A stretch of 64,000 nt of DNA from Nautilus pompilius (Eukaryota; Mollusca; Cephalopoda; Nautilida; Nautilidae): NCBI GenBank assembly GCA_018389105.1, contig JACATO010002450.1, forward strand, positions 752,501-816,500, given 5' to 3'. Shown here in pieces: positions 23,449-35,348 of this stretch. Under the pieces are notes generated by a model. It was given only the letters and a program-made list of their open reading frames with translations. It did no database searches and was not told where the DNA came from. The position numbers and the translations under genes are program-made. Position 1 is the first letter of the stretch; every line of letters begins with the position of its first letter.

Positions 23449-25223
23449 TGAATTAAGAGATTTCGGTTTCATTCAAATTAAACACTTTTTTTCAATGCTT
23501 ATTTAAAAGAAATAACTATCAAGTGACTTAATATTTTACATCTAAAACAAAACAAAAAACATAGAAATCCCTCAGTTTTTTTAATGCAGAGATACAAAGC
23601 TGCCTCCACATTACAGGTTTGATTTAGTCATCTGCCATTCTGGTTGCATCTTATTACAAAGGCACCTTAATTGCCATAATAAATTTACTGTTCAGTTAGA
23701 AAGCAATCAAAAAATGCATTTATAGTGATGTAATTATATTATTGTTAATGAATTTCCTAATCAAGATGGGAATGTTGTCTCCATAATTTGGACCCAGTAA
23801 ATTAATTTGTAGTCCAATTCTGGAAACCAATTTATACACCAAAAATTACATTTTTTTTAAACTAAAGATATATAATGTTCTTCCAAGAATCTTGTCTGTC
23901 TGTCTGTTTTTTATGTTTGTGCGCATGCGTGTGTGCGTGTGATTGTAATATTCAGTATCATAGAGAGTTTATAAATGTACATAACTGCCATTCTGAGGAA
24001 GCATAAAATTCTTGGGGTTTCAATACAAATAACCATTAAAGTAGCTGCTCAAACATTACATAACCAATAAGTCTATGAAGTAATCATGCGAAAAAGAAAA
24101 TAGGGCATTTGGAAATCTCCAAAAGCTTAATTGAAAATAGTTGGAAGCTTATTGAATAGTTAATGAGTAATCAAGTTCTTTCTTTTTAAATATAAAAGTC
24201 CTGAGATATAAAAATGACAGTAAAAGTTTGAGAAAGAATGTTATGTAATGAAAGTTAATGTGTTGCTAGGAGATGAAAATTTGCTTTCCTGTCTCTCATG
24301 AAGCAATGAGTTTTTCTATAACAGCAAATATTCCACTACCCAAAACTGAAGCCTATAAAATGAATGCTCACAAGGAAAATCTGAACAATTTAGTCTTCAT
24401 TGTGTTTCCCTTCATGTAATATTTTTTTCTAACTGCAATATTCCTTATCTCAGTTAAAGTAAAACTTCACTAAATGTTTATGAAAACAAACATCATGGGT
24501 GGGTACATACTACATCACTTAGCATAATTGTGTTTGTTCTTCATTTAGTCTTGCAGCTATCTTGTAGTTCTGAGAAATCTTGAAAATTAACATTTAAATC
24601 AGTGAGTGAATTTGAAATAAACAATTTCACCAGGTCATACTATCTCAAGCCTAAATTACAGAAACTAATTTAATTTGTTTAGAGTTAGTTCATATTTTCT
24701 AATGTGTCCAGTAAAAATAAAAAGAAAAAATGAGATCCAATTTGAGTCTGCAATGATGGCTTGAAAATAAAGTTATCGTGTATTAACAGGCACTGAGGCA
24801 GATAACGTACCTTTAAATGAGGCAGTAATGATGATGTTCCATAATATCAAAGATTATTTATTTAAAAAAAAAAATTTAGCACACTATTGAAAATATTGTA
24901 AAGTTTAGCACTTTATATCATAAGACTTTCAGTGGGTTGAAGTTAACAAAATATTAATGAGAATAAAACTGGAATCTCTGCATTCTTTTCTATGAAGGTA
25001 ATAACCATTTGTTCTACTTTTTAATCGTATAAGCGCAATCTTATGCAGACAATATAAGCCCCATAAAGGATCAGTAAAACCCTAATTTAATGGCAGGAAA
25101 CTGAAGAGTACTTAATTTCCTTCAAAATACCATACAAAATGGAAGTATATTAACTACATTATGTATGTCTTTGAGGTGGTTTCAATACTAAACGACTGTT
25201 TAACTATTTCAACAAAATATACA
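23449..25223. other. Non-coding stretch, no gene seen
   Basis: AT-rich. A GT-rich run with CATGCGTGTGTGCGTGTG lies at about 23924-23941. No gene or named repeat. Confidence 0.5.
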
Positions 25224-25530
25224 GGAGCAGCTGGTAGCCCAGTAGTTTACTAGACTGCCACAGCTGTGGACCCACTTAGTCTTTGTGTACCTCCCTAGCA
25301 TGGTTTCTACTTGGTCTTCTTCACTAGCCAGCTATGTGATTTTTCTCTGGGTACTACAGTTTCCTCTCTCATCTGAAAAATGAAAAGTTCTAGCAGGGAT
25401 TTTCTTGGGTCCAAGAAAGTTTAGTCCAAGTATACTGGTCACTTTCACACTGGCCATAGTTTCTGGTGTCATGTCACCCTTCCCCATCTAGCTAATGTTC
25501 TGGATAGGAGACGTGTCAACAACAACATGG
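25224..25530 (+). mobile_element. tRNA-derived SINE, best-preserved head
   Basis: The head GGAGCAGCTGGTAGCCCAGT plus AGTTTACTAGACTGCCACAG resembles a tRNA 5' half. Then come CTCCCTAGCATGGTTTCTAC, TTCACTAGCCAGCTATGTGA and GAAAAGTTCTAGCAGGGATT. This is the clearest example of the first SINE family in the window. Confidence 0.75.
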
Positions 25531-26572
25531 GATTGTTCTTTTTTTTTTCTTACCATCTCAACCATGACACTACATACTGCCCTTGCTCTGTTATAAACAA
25601 CTTACTTTCAGAAAGTTATGTACATACAAAACAAACAAAAAAAAACAGAGGCTACACAATTTTTAAATTATTTATTTACCTGTTACCATTTTTTGATTTT
25701 GTCTTCTTTTTTTTTTTAACACAAGCAATCTAATTAGAAAAGTTAATAACATAATAGCAAAGGAGCAACACTACTCCACTCTATCTCTACCTGTTTTCCT
25801 GATGAACACTTCATTACCTACGTGAATAATTGATGAAACAGTCACCCGTATTTCTTTAAAATGTTATTTAATACATAGTAATAAAATCTGACATCACTAG
25901 CAAAAACTAAACTTTACCACCATTTATGAAAGGAATAACTAACTACCTGCATATTTCCAAACAATGAATATGTGTAAGAAATGGCACAGATTTTATCTGC
26001 TTTTATATATATTTAATGTTAATGTCTACGTTATTAGCATTACATTATTTGCATTACAACAGATAGATGCAAATCAACACAAAGCCTATGAAACAATATT
26101 ATAAAGCTAATTAGAGTTAAGACTAAATATCTCTTTAACAAAGCAGTTTGGCCTGAAGCAGGTTGTATAGAGCTTTTGATATCAACAAATCAATATAATT
26201 TCACATTAACCAATGCAGCTTGGCCATGCAGCAAACCAAGTGTGGAATCAATAGTTTCCCTACCCAGAAAACTCTCTTTAACAAACCAAAAAAACAAACA
26301 TGGAGGACAATTTGCAATTCACAGAATCCACGGTTTATTTAAAAGGTGATGGATTATAAGTTTTACTCACTAGTCAAAGTTTAATTAATTATACTAGTAA
26401 ATATCAATCTTGAATTTTTCTTCTTTTCCTTTAAGGTAAGAAGAGAGATTCCCAAAAATTAGTGAACAAATTTACAAAGTAAAATGGCAGGGAAGTTAGT
26501 GTGTCACTGTTCCCAAGACTGTTTAAAATGTATGTGATGACACCACAACTCAAACAATGCAAATACGTTATC
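25531..26572. other. Non-coding stretch, no gene seen
   Basis: AT-rich with T runs. A weak left arm for the following palindromic element may lie around 26505-26525. Confidence 0.45.
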
Positions 26573-26612
26573 CAGCTAGGTTTCATTTGAAAGTCCCTAG
26601 TGTTTAGAAATC
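26573..26612. repeat. Palindromic mini-element, right arm
   Basis: CAGCTAGGTTTCATTTGAAA followed by GTCCCTAGTG matches the right arm of the short palindrome family. The left arm is eroded or displaced. Confidence 0.5.
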
Positions 26613-27344
26613 CCCAAATAATCATCACCATGCATTTAAATAAAAAAATTATTTAAAGGTTGCCATGAACTTTCTTTTTTAATTATGAACAAAAGAAAAT
26701 AAGATTATACAGAGAAAGAAACTGCTCAACATTTCAGAAACATGGCTGCCATTAAGAGAAAAGCCAAATAAAGAATGCATATATTTGTTTAAAGAAACTG
26801 CACACTTCATATTGTGTTTTAGACTACAGCACATAAGTTATAAGAAATTTGCATACAATTGTCAATGGTTCAAAGAACAAACAAGATACCAAAAGCACTA
26901 TTAACTATACAGTTGCCAGTAATTAAATATTTTAAAAAAAGCAATTTTACTCTGCATTTGGTTAATACTTATTACATCTACATTACCAGAACAAATACTC
27001 AGCCACATTATAGAATCAGTACTATACCACATCTGCATTATAAAATAAATATTCAGCTATGTTATAGAACCAAAACATAGCTACATTATATAATCAATGA
27101 CACAAAGTGCAAAATATTCTGAGATTTTAGGCTTTTATCATTAGTGGCATCTGTTAAAAGTAAAATGTGCATTACAGCTGAAATACAGAAAAATGAGTCA
27201 AACCCAACATTGGATGTAACTTTGCCTGTATTTAAGTTTTATAGTTAAGCACAAGGAATAAAAAAAACAAAGCTTGCAAATATAAAATCCATACTTTCTC
27301 CTCTTTCTTTTTTAAGAAATTAAAATTGATGTTGAAAATGCAGA
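26613..27344. other. Non-coding stretch, no gene seen
   Basis: AT-rich; imperfect short tandem similarity (CTACATTA/CCACATTA units) at about 26975-27090. No gene. Confidence 0.45.
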
Positions 27345-27556
27345 ATGCAGTGGGATGCATGGTGACTTCTGAGCATTGGAGGAAACCAGAGTGACTAGAG
27401 GAAATTCACTTGGTGACCAGCTGATACAGATGATTAAGAAAAAACAATGCCAGAGGTGTTACAAAACCAAGCTGGCCCTGGCTAGGATTCTAACTTGAGC
27501 CTTGAACCTTGGCAGTTAGTTTAACCACTGGAGCACCTTGCTGGGCTGATCAGTAA
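27345..27556 (-). mobile_element. tRNA-derived SINE, minus strand
   Basis: Read leftward: CAGCAAGGTGCTCCAGTGGT (tRNA-like A region), TGCCAAGGTTCAAGGCTC (B-box-like GGTTCAAGGC), then TGGCATTGTTTTTTCTTA and GTTTCCTCCAATGCTCAGAA. It is the minus-strand counterpart of the first SINE family. Confidence 0.7.
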
Positions 27557-30261
27557 TAAAAATACATTTCTCTTTCATTAAGTTGATCACATCATTTAAA
27601 AAAGTATTTTCCAGTCAGGTTTGGTGCAAACATGGTTAATTTGATTTAAATATTAAATAAATTCTCTTCTTTTTTCCTTTAATTTATTTGCTAATTATCT
27701 TCAGAAAAAGAGAGTTAGAATTAGTGATTAGTTATAATGATCATCTCCATATTAAAGAGAAGTTTTGCTTGCTTTTAATGGTCATTTAAATTAGTGCTAC
27801 CACTTCTAAACATGTATACCTATATAAAATATTTTTTAATGATGCTAAATATACTATTTAAAAATGCCATGAATTTAGCAGGCGGTTTCTGGTCTTTAGT
27901 CATATTTAGCATACCAGACCAAGTTTCAAAATTTCCAAAATTTATTTAAAAAACAAACAAAAATTATTGAAAACAATCATGTTATTTAATTTATTTATGT
28001 TTAAATAAGTTAATGGAATTGTTTATATACTTATATTTCTAATGCTATTGCTGCAAGATACTATTACAGCAAGGAAATTAACTCATAAAATTAAATGAGA
28101 GAGAGACTTGACTAATATTATCATCAAATAATTAATCATTTTTAATTGTTAATAATATGTACTCTTAATTTGCTATGAGAAAACTAAAGAAAAGAAACGA
28201 TTGAATATACAAATTAGAAAGTTTTAAAGTTGTAATACACAATACTTAAATGCCTCTTTTACAGGAGATTCTCTCTTTTAGATGTTTGGCATAGTTTCTT
28301 TGTTTCTTTTATTAATTTTTCTTTAAATTTCCTCCAAAGAAAGTATAAAAATCAACAGGTTCAAATTTTAGCATCTGATTGAAAAAATGCATCTAAAATT
28401 AAATAACCTAATCTAACATAATACTTTTGTTTTGGTGCCCTGAAATCCTTTTGAAAATGACTGACAATCTACAACTGAATAAAACTCTGCTTGTAAAAAT
28501 ACCAGATGATTTTGTGAGTTTGCAGATTTTTGCTTGTAATCTGCCAATTTTCAAAAAATAAACATCCAGGTTTCCATTTACTGGTGTGCATGAATTTATC
28601 TTGTTTACTTGAGTACTGTTGAATAATGCTTTAAACCAAATGGATTTTCTCTCAACCTTCCACATCAGTTCAGTTTACCAAAGCACCTTGCATACAAACT
28701 AAACCAGCATCTCTTTGGTTCATCTAATCTCTATATAGCATCTATGCTGATTTCCAATAGAAGGCAAATTTTACTGACAGATGAAAACGCAGATTTTAAC
28801 TTAACTCCGAAAAATTCTTCATGAGGAATGACAAGTATGAACTGGTCTAACAAAGAGATTATAAAAATTGTTTACAAAATTCGATATCAAACTCTTCAAA
28901 TTAGCTGTCAATCACCCTGTAATTGCTGCAGAGAAAAATGCAAATGTCAAATATGTACTCTGGGCATCTTGCAACCAAACTGAGCCCCTAATGCATTCTT
29001 TTACACCCTCCTTTTCTTTGCTCAAATTATGATGACATTGAAAATGTGCATGCTACAACAAATTAAAATCCTGCAATTGTATGTTTTTTTTTTAAGTTGT
29101 TTCCTAAACAACTAATAAGTTTATGTTATTTGATGATGAAGCAAAGTTTTAATCAGAGTGATTATTTATTTGTTTTATAATTAAATGCATATATTTAAAA
29201 AAGAACAAGTTTTGTTTATTAACTGATGTACTACTTCCTTAATTTATTGACTTCAAAATGATTTGAACAAAATATTACAAGTAACAAAGTGTTATGAAAA
29301 AAAAAGGAAAAATCTTTAAAAATATTAAATAAGCAGGATATGGTCAGTCATTTAAGAACCCTTTATAACAAAGGCCTTTTAATTGAAGTACAACCCCTTT
29401 CCTCTCCATTATCCTTGGAAAGTTGAATAATCTAGATATGCATTACTTAAGATGTGTCTTACTATGGGATGTCACAGTTGTGAGAATTGAGAGCTAATAA
29501 ATAATAAATGTTCTCCCAAAATGTGTAGTCCAACAAGTAAATTCTTCACTGTTTTAGTCAAGAAAAGGGATTAGATGTAGAAAAATAGTATGCAAGCAAC
29601 ATTATATTACATATAAGTGATTGTCTATAAGACATTTTCAAATACTGCAGGAGCCTTGGAAAATCTATAAGAGTGCCTTGCACAAAGATGGGGTAAGCAA
29701 GTACAGCATAAATTTATCAAAAGAGGAAATAATTAATCAGACGTAAAAGCATCTGTCCTCCAACATCTTTCATAATTAGTATGATAAAAGCCACAAATAT
29801 GAAAGTGCACCAGGAAAAATGAAAATAGAAAGCAGAGTTTTGCCAACAAATAATCTGTTTTGATTTTGTCCGGTCAAAAGGTCTGGTAAGGATTGTATGG
29901 CATATATTATCTCATCTGAGTAGGCATTAAAACTACCAGCAGACTAGCTGCCACACCCAATATACTGACTCAAGCTAACCAGCCTCAGCTTAGAAAAACC
30001 TATGAGAACATCTATACTGGCAAAAAAGTTATTCAAAGGGAATTCGATATAAACCAAGATTTATTCAACAATGGCAACACAAAAAATCTTTATGAAAATA
30101 CACTTTTAAGCATATCGATAAGAAAACTTTCATTTAAAAACAAACAATAGAACCATAACTGCTAAATGACAGAAACATTTCAACATCAACCATATTCAAA
30201 CATAGAACAATATCACAACTGCAATAAAGTACTCACATTTTTGTAATATGATAGCTATTTA
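27557..30261. other. Long AT-rich non-coding stretch
   Basis: No gene or named repeat recognised. Open frames here, such as the 85-codon minus frame at 28408-28665, have no family motif. Confidence 0.5.
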
Positions 30262-30336
30262 CTGGGGACATTCAAAATCCAGCTACATATTATTATAGCT
30301 ATTTCAGCCAGATTTCATCTGAACATCCAGTATAAA
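30262..30336. repeat. Palindromic mini-element, TA-flanked
   Basis: TA, then CTGGGGACATTCAAAATCCA, and an inverted right arm CCAGATTTCATCTGAACATC ending CAG before TA. The ends sit directly inside a TA on both sides, as for a Tc1/mariner target duplication. Confidence 0.7.
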
Positions 30337-30369
30337 GGGACTTCACTGATTAAACAAAAAAACATGCTT

Positions 30370-30760
30370 TAAGTAAAACCCTGAAATATCTGAATGTCTA
30401 CTGTGCTTCAATATCAATCAATAGGCTTGGTGTCCTTTGGGATGTTGACAATATGAGAGAGGTGCAAAAGTGTTTTACTGGAATGATTTGGGAAATAAAA
30501 GATCTTGATTATTCTGAACTACTAGCAAAATTTAAGTTTCTTGGTCTTACATATCGAAGACTGTAACAGGATCTAAATGAGACATTTAAACTAAATAAAC
30601 CAGTAGTTTTGAGGGTTTCTTTTGTTTATTTTTAATTTTAGGCTCCCAGATCACAAGGGAGGAGGGGTAACTTACAGCTTTAACGGCTTGCCCAGAACAA
30701 TTTTTTCAGTTATCAGTACCAGAGCTTGTTTGGAAGCAGATACAGACTTTATTATATAAG
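30370..30760 (+). mobile_element. LINE ORF2 C-terminal fragment
   Basis: Plus-strand translation includes MREVQKCFTGMIWEIKDLDY, then SELLAKFKFLGLTYRRL and DLNETFKLNK. This matches in order the VQRRFT-MI-GLKDLSYEERL-LGL-LEYRR-RGDLIE-FKI block at the end of jockey/CR1-like LINE reverse transcriptase proteins. A basic stretch (RSQGRRGNLQL) then a NNFFSYQ segment follow, as in the family's RG-LKL-FFS block. Stops and frame changes are present and the 5' part of ORF2 is missing, as in ordinary 5'-truncated insertions. Confidence 0.6.
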
Positions 30761-30789
30761 TCAAACAAATTCCTACTCCTTTATACAAA

Positions 30790-30867
30790 GAACATTCAAA
30801 TGAAACTCAGATGAAATAACATTCCTGTAATCTGGTTGGGTTTCATTTGAACATTCTTAGTAAATAA
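30790..30867. repeat. Palindromic mini-element
   Basis: AACATTCAAATGAAACTCAG on the left and GGTTTCATTTGAACATTCTT AGTAAA on the right form an inverted pair. It lies five bases from the start of the Tigger derivative. Confidence 0.75.
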
Positions 30868-30872
30868 CTATA

Positions 30873-31572
30873 CAGTGGTCCCTCGTCTATCGCAGGGGGT
30901 TAGCCTTATTGCAGGAAGTTACCACCCTCTTCGCAGTCTTGTTAAAAGACTGCTGCCATCATCCTTATATTCTTTTCATCCTTCTTTATGTAGCGAACCG
31001 AAGATTCATTGATCCTGTAATGGCGGCCTACAGCCGCGTAGCTTCTCCCTTCCTTTAGCATGTCGAGGAGTTCCACCTTTTCTGCAATGGTAAGCATCTT
31101 CCTCTGGCGCTTTGGTTCGGTGCCAGAAGCCTTAGAAGGCGCAGAACATTTGGGTGACATCGTAGAACACAGTGCTCTGGTTGGTCGCCTCCCATCCATC
31201 AGCCAATAGTGTGTTGTATACGATCTCACGTAGGCAAACTAGCTCAAGCGGAAGCGGCCGTAGCTGCGTTTTCCATACATGCGAGTCTTTGTTTACTCAT
31301 CTGTTGTACACTACATATTTTATTTCGATTTAATATTCTTTTAATATGTTTTAATTAATATTTTTTTATATTGTTTTCAATTTTTTAGGCTAGAAAATGC
31401 TTATTTTACCGCAAAAATAATTAAAATAATAGATGTATAAAAATACCTATATACCGCAAAATCCTGCGATATAGCGAAAAATCTGCGACAGAAAATTAGA
31501 TGTATACAATTTAAAAATCCGCAATACAGTGAGACCGCAAAAAGTGAACTGCGATATGATGAGGGATGACTG
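30873..31572 (-). mobile_element. Tigger/pogo derivative, 700 bp, TA-flanked
   Basis: The left end CAGTGGTCCCTCGTCTATCG and the right end (reverse complement CAGTCATCCCTCATCATATC) are inverted repeats of Tigger type, each bordered by TA (30871-30872 and 31573-31574). The 700-bp span keeps only the N-terminal DNA-binding part of the transposase, so it is an internally deleted, non-autonomous copy. Its interior is clearly more GC-rich than the flanks. Confidence 0.9.
30942..31159 (-). pseudogene. Tigger transposase N-terminus (HTH only)
   Basis: From the ATG at 31159 the frame reads MSPKCSAPSKASGTEPKRQR, then KMLTIAEKVELLDMLKEGRS and YAAVGRHYRINESSVRYIKK. This is the first helix-turn-helix (CENP-B/Psq type) of pogo-family transposases, which binds the terminal repeats. 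The family protein is several hundred residues; here the frame stops after about 72 residues, with no second HTH and no DDE domain. An upstream in-frame ATG at 31229 is possible, but family proteins start near MSPK. If expressed, a DNA-binding fragment without catalytic domain could compete with other Tigger transposases; that is speculation. Confidence 0.85.
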
Positions 31573-32037
31573 TATTTTTTTTTAAATTGTGAGTGATTTA
31601 TTGTAGCTATATAATTGGTTTATCTTAAAATATGTTTTTCTGTTTAAATATTTCTGTCACTTAGTGATAAGGGTTTTTGTTTGCTTTTAAATTTAAAAAT
31701 AAAGCAATCAAAAATGTTAATTGTTCCAACTTGGTTGCTTCACTGCTGATCATTATCTGGATCTGATCTACCATAACCAATCTGTGGTCACACACACACA
31801 CATACTTACAGAGCAAAAAATAACTCTGGGTCAAAAGAAACCAACCCGAAAAATTCATATTTTGAAAAGGAATGAATGCAATTAGCTCATATAGATAGTT
31901 GACTGGTTTTGAGCAGAATTAATTCTGCATTCTACTCGTTTTTGTTTTTTTCTTTTCATATAAAATTTTTAAATAATTCTTTTAGAAAATGCCTTTTTGA
32001 AGAGTGACTTTAAATATGCAGATGACTTAAGGTTACT
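31573..32037. other. Non-coding stretch, no gene seen
   Basis: AT-rich with a short CA run near 31790. No gene or repeat recognised. Confidence 0.45.
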
Positions 32038-32039
32038 AA

Positions 32040-32735
32040 ATATGGCTGTATATAAGTTGAGTTTTTAGAATGATATTTTTGGTCCTGAAATTAACTCGTG
32101 ACTTATACATGGGGTATACTTCCAGCAAAAAGTATAAACTAAAATCTGAATTTCTTTTTTGTAAAATAATGCTGTAGTTTTGCACTTTCACAGTTGCTGA
32201 CATTCTGAGAAATGTCTCATAATTCAATTTACTATACAAAAATGCCATGCATAAATTAAATACTTTTTTCTGCACTACTATTTTAATTATTTTCTAAAAA
32301 AGCATTATTTTATTAATATTTTTATTTCCTTATTTGATCATTTCAAAAAAAAACATCCCAATAAAAAAAAAAATTGTTTAATTCATTTTTACTATTTTTC
32401 TTTTTTTAAAGAAAATACAGCAGATAAAAATGGCTCCTGATAAGTTTTTCAGAATATTTCATCCTAAGTTATAAGTGATAAAATGTGCCAAAGAAACAAA
32501 TTATTCAGAAGCTAACAGAAGATCTGGAATAAATAAAAGGCTTTTAAGAGACTGGGTAAAGAACAAAAACATCATTAAAGATATACCTCAAGCTACATGT
32601 GCCAATCGTGATAGAAAACAGATTATATCCAGATCTTGAAGATAAAACTTGTTGCATGGATTGAAACTCAAAGAGAAATCAAACTTTTTGTGACATGGTA
32701 TTGTATTTGAATGAATGCTAGAAAGTTAAATTAAG
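32040..32735 (+). mobile_element. pogo-like transposon relic, 5' part
   Basis: The left portion (TGTATATAAGTTGAGTTTTT, later CTCGTGACTTATACATGGGG) resembles the termini of pogo-like elements, whose ends repeat motifs of the type GTATATAAGTCGA. Coding similarity starts at the ATG at 32431 (MAPDKFF). It continues as VIKCAKETNYSEANRRSGIN and KRLLRDWVKNKNIIKDIPQA, then a frame-shifted EDKLVAWIETQREIKLFVTW. This is the brinker/CENP-B-type HTH region followed by the second DNA-binding segment. It stops where the next Tigger element begins. No catalytic domain is present. Confidence 0.65.
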
Positions 32736-32744
32736 AATAAAATA

Positions 32745-33545
32745 CAGTAATACCTTGCTTAATGTTACAGCATGTAGTTATCTCGATTCTGGAAGCAAAA
32801 TTTTTACTGAAAACAGCAAAAAAGAAAATTAATTATTTAAAATCCAAGTCAAAAGTTATGATTCATAATATTCACAGCTTGCCAACTTGTGCCATTACTT
32901 TACAGTTGCTCAGCCAATGAGAGAAATGTACATAACTGTCAGTTGGAGCTCACTGCCTTTATTAAGAGATTTTGCCTGCTCACATTCAGTCATGTTTTAC
33001 TTCTCACTTTATTCTTCATTTTCATGTTCTATTGACTAACATGTTTTAGAGCCATAACATCTGAAAAGAGATCCACAAGTGTTGATGCTGGTAATGTGTC
33101 CAAAGTGCCAAGAAAAAGCAACACTTGGGATGTAAAAGTGGATGCGCTGAGGTGGGTGCAAGCAGGTGAGTGTCCAGCAGATGTGTTATTTTTTAAACCT
33201 AAATACATCAACCTTTAGAATGATTCTGAATAATGAAAACAAGATTAAATTTCTGCAAAGAGCACAACTCCTTTAACTGTTACAAAGTTAACTAATTCAA
33301 GAAGTTAGTCAGGGAAGATGGAAAGCAGGCTAAGCATTTGAGTAGAAGATCAGATAACACTGTATGCCTTTAAGCAGCTTATCATCATGGAGAAGGCTAG
33401 AAGCATCTTTACCTACCTGGAAGGGCAAGAAGGTGAGGGATCAAAGACAGAGATGTTCACAGCTAGCCAATGGTGGTTTGACTGATTTAAGCATCACAGT
33501 AACTTGCACAACATCCACATTTGTAGCATATATTGTATTATTATC
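32745..33545 (+). mobile_element. Second Tigger element, 5' portion
   Basis: CAGTAATACCTTGCTTAATG directly follows a TA (32743-32744) and looks like a Tigger terminus. Coding similarity begins near 33055: TSEKRSTSVDAGNVSKVPRK, then NTWDVKVDALRWVQAGE (first HTH). After frame changes there is EGSKTEMFTASQWWFD, which corresponds to the GEGSKTETFTASKGWFDRFK block of the second DNA-binding domain. The DDE domain and the 3' terminus are not visible; the next element (Tc1) begins at about 33557. The abrupt start after the pogo-like relic suggests insertion next to or into it. Confidence 0.65.
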
Positions 33546-33556
33546 ACAATAACCAA

Positions 33557-34948
33557 AATATATTCCTCACAATAAGCAACAATTTTTCCAAGTCTACAGT
33601 GCTTTTATAAAACATGTTCATATTCTGGTTGAAGACAACCTACAAATTGAAAAAAGAACCCAAACATGACACTGCATATACGTATAACATGTAATATTGC
33701 AATCTTTTCCAGAACCGACCTTGAAACACAAGTGCAAATCACTTCTGCTAAATTTGCATATATCTTTGCATATGACCTATTACCATATTCTCTATAAACT
33801 GACCATCATGCAGTGAGTCAGTTTTAGAATATCAAAGTGTCACTTAACACCAAATAAGGTGACAAGTCATTGGGTGATTCAAGAGATGACACAGGCAATT
33901 GTTGCTTCCCAGTACAATATTAATCATAGTGGCATTTCTAGGGCAGACTTTCCAGTTCATGAAGAGACCTTGTTCAGGTTACCAAAAAGTTATAACACCC
34001 CATAACAACTGCCATCTTGTCACTTTTGAAGTAAAAAGATTTTGAACAGCATATTCTTTTCAAAATTATCTCCAAGAAACAATCAACCATAACATTTTTT
34101 ACAGTTCAAAAGGGTTTCATACTAGTGGTATGCAATCCAGAAAATCAATGCTGTATATCCTTCTAAAATGGGACCATCAATAGCTATACATGCAAAGGGA
34201 AAAAACAATATTGCAACTAAATATTGAACTGTTGTTGTTTTTTCTTCACCAACAAGTCTGAATTCTGCTTAAGTATCAATGATGGATGAGCTAGAGTCTA
34301 GAAACAAGTTGGTAACAATTTGCTCAATGTACCTTTATTCAGCATGATAGATTTGATGAGAACAGTTTGATGGTATGGGAATTCAAGTTGGCCAAAGATA
34401 TGATCTTGACATCATCAAGAAGGGTGCCATGATTGGTCTCAGATCTCTCTGGCTAAATGACAAAGACCCAACTTCATCTTCATAAATGACAACACACATC
34501 TGCAGCATGCACATTCTGTCAGTGCTGCTCTACAAAATCACTCACATAATATGGCCTACATGTTCTTTGAACTCAAATCTATTTGAAAATGTTTGGGACA
34601 TCCTAGAAAGGCTGTTTGCAGTTACCAAGTCTGCCCAGTCTTTTGATCCGCTAGAAGAGGCCTTGGTCAAAGAATAGCACAACAACCTCCAATGATAACT
34701 GGATTGACTAATTTGGCCAATACCAAGATGTGTACACACATCATTAAAACCCTTTCTGTCTATGTTGTTTGCCTTGATCATTTTTAGACCGGCGTCATTG
34801 CTATTTTGCACACTTATTTCAGATAAATTGTTAAGAGAAAACAAAACAGCCAAGTTAGCTTCAATATGCATGTTCTCTTCAACCAGAATATTAAACACAC
34901 TAAAGGTATGGAAATGTTTGCTGCTTATTTGTTTTTAGGAATATATTA
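33557..34948 (+). mobile_element. Tc1-like relic with 70-bp inverted repeats
   Basis: AATATATTCCTCACAATAAG at the left and its counterpart at the right (reverse complement AATATATTCCT, then AAATAAGCAGCAAACATTTC) open inverted repeats that continue to ATATTCTGGTTGAAGA, about 70 bases in. The interior encodes a decayed Tc1 transposase. LMVWGIQVGQRYD (equivalent of the VMVWGGI block) is near 34370. FIFINDNTHLQHAH, matching the FMDDNARPH catalytic block, is near 34470. IWPTCSLNSNLFENVWDILE, matching WPARSPDLNPIENLW, is near 34550. KSAQSFDPLEEALVKE follows and ends at a stop (34675-34677). The first catalytic region and HTH are not readable. It is clearly older than the Tc1 element at 18.3 kb. Confidence 0.75.
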
Positions 34949-35050
34949 TACATTTTTAACCAACTCTTCATTTCCTTTTTAGCTTTAAAAAGTATATAAA
35001 TAAATGGATAAATAAACTACTTTTATAAATTTTAAAAAGCTTAAGCGATA

Positions 35051-35262
35051 CACTGCAACCATAATCATGGACTCAACTTTAAAATAACTTATAAAGTGTT
35101 ACAGAAAGTAGTTTAATAAAGAAAGTCCTGCATAACAAAAGTTTGAAAATAAGCTTATTTTTGCATGTGCAATATTCTAACAGATATATGCTTATATACT
35201 TGCAACTATTGCACTAATAATTTGATTTATGTATGAGATAGTCAAAATTATGGCCACTAGTG
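35051..35262. mobile_element. Possible small Tc1-type MITE
   Basis: After TA (35049-35050) the left end reads CACTGCAACCATAATCATGG. The right end, reverse complemented and also after TA (35263-35264), reads CACTAGTGGCCATAATTTTG. The match is partial, so this is a tentative call. Confidence 0.35.
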
Positions 35263-35348
35263 TATTTCTAACTTCAGTATTCTCTGATTATAGAAATTAT
35301 TTTACATCTCTAATAATAAACCACAGCAGATTAACTGAGCAACTGTAA

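Noticed and set aside
34542-34898. 118-codon minus-strand open frame
   Set aside because: It is the reverse-strand shadow of the Tc1 transposase relic and its right terminal repeat; the plus strand carries the recognisable motifs.
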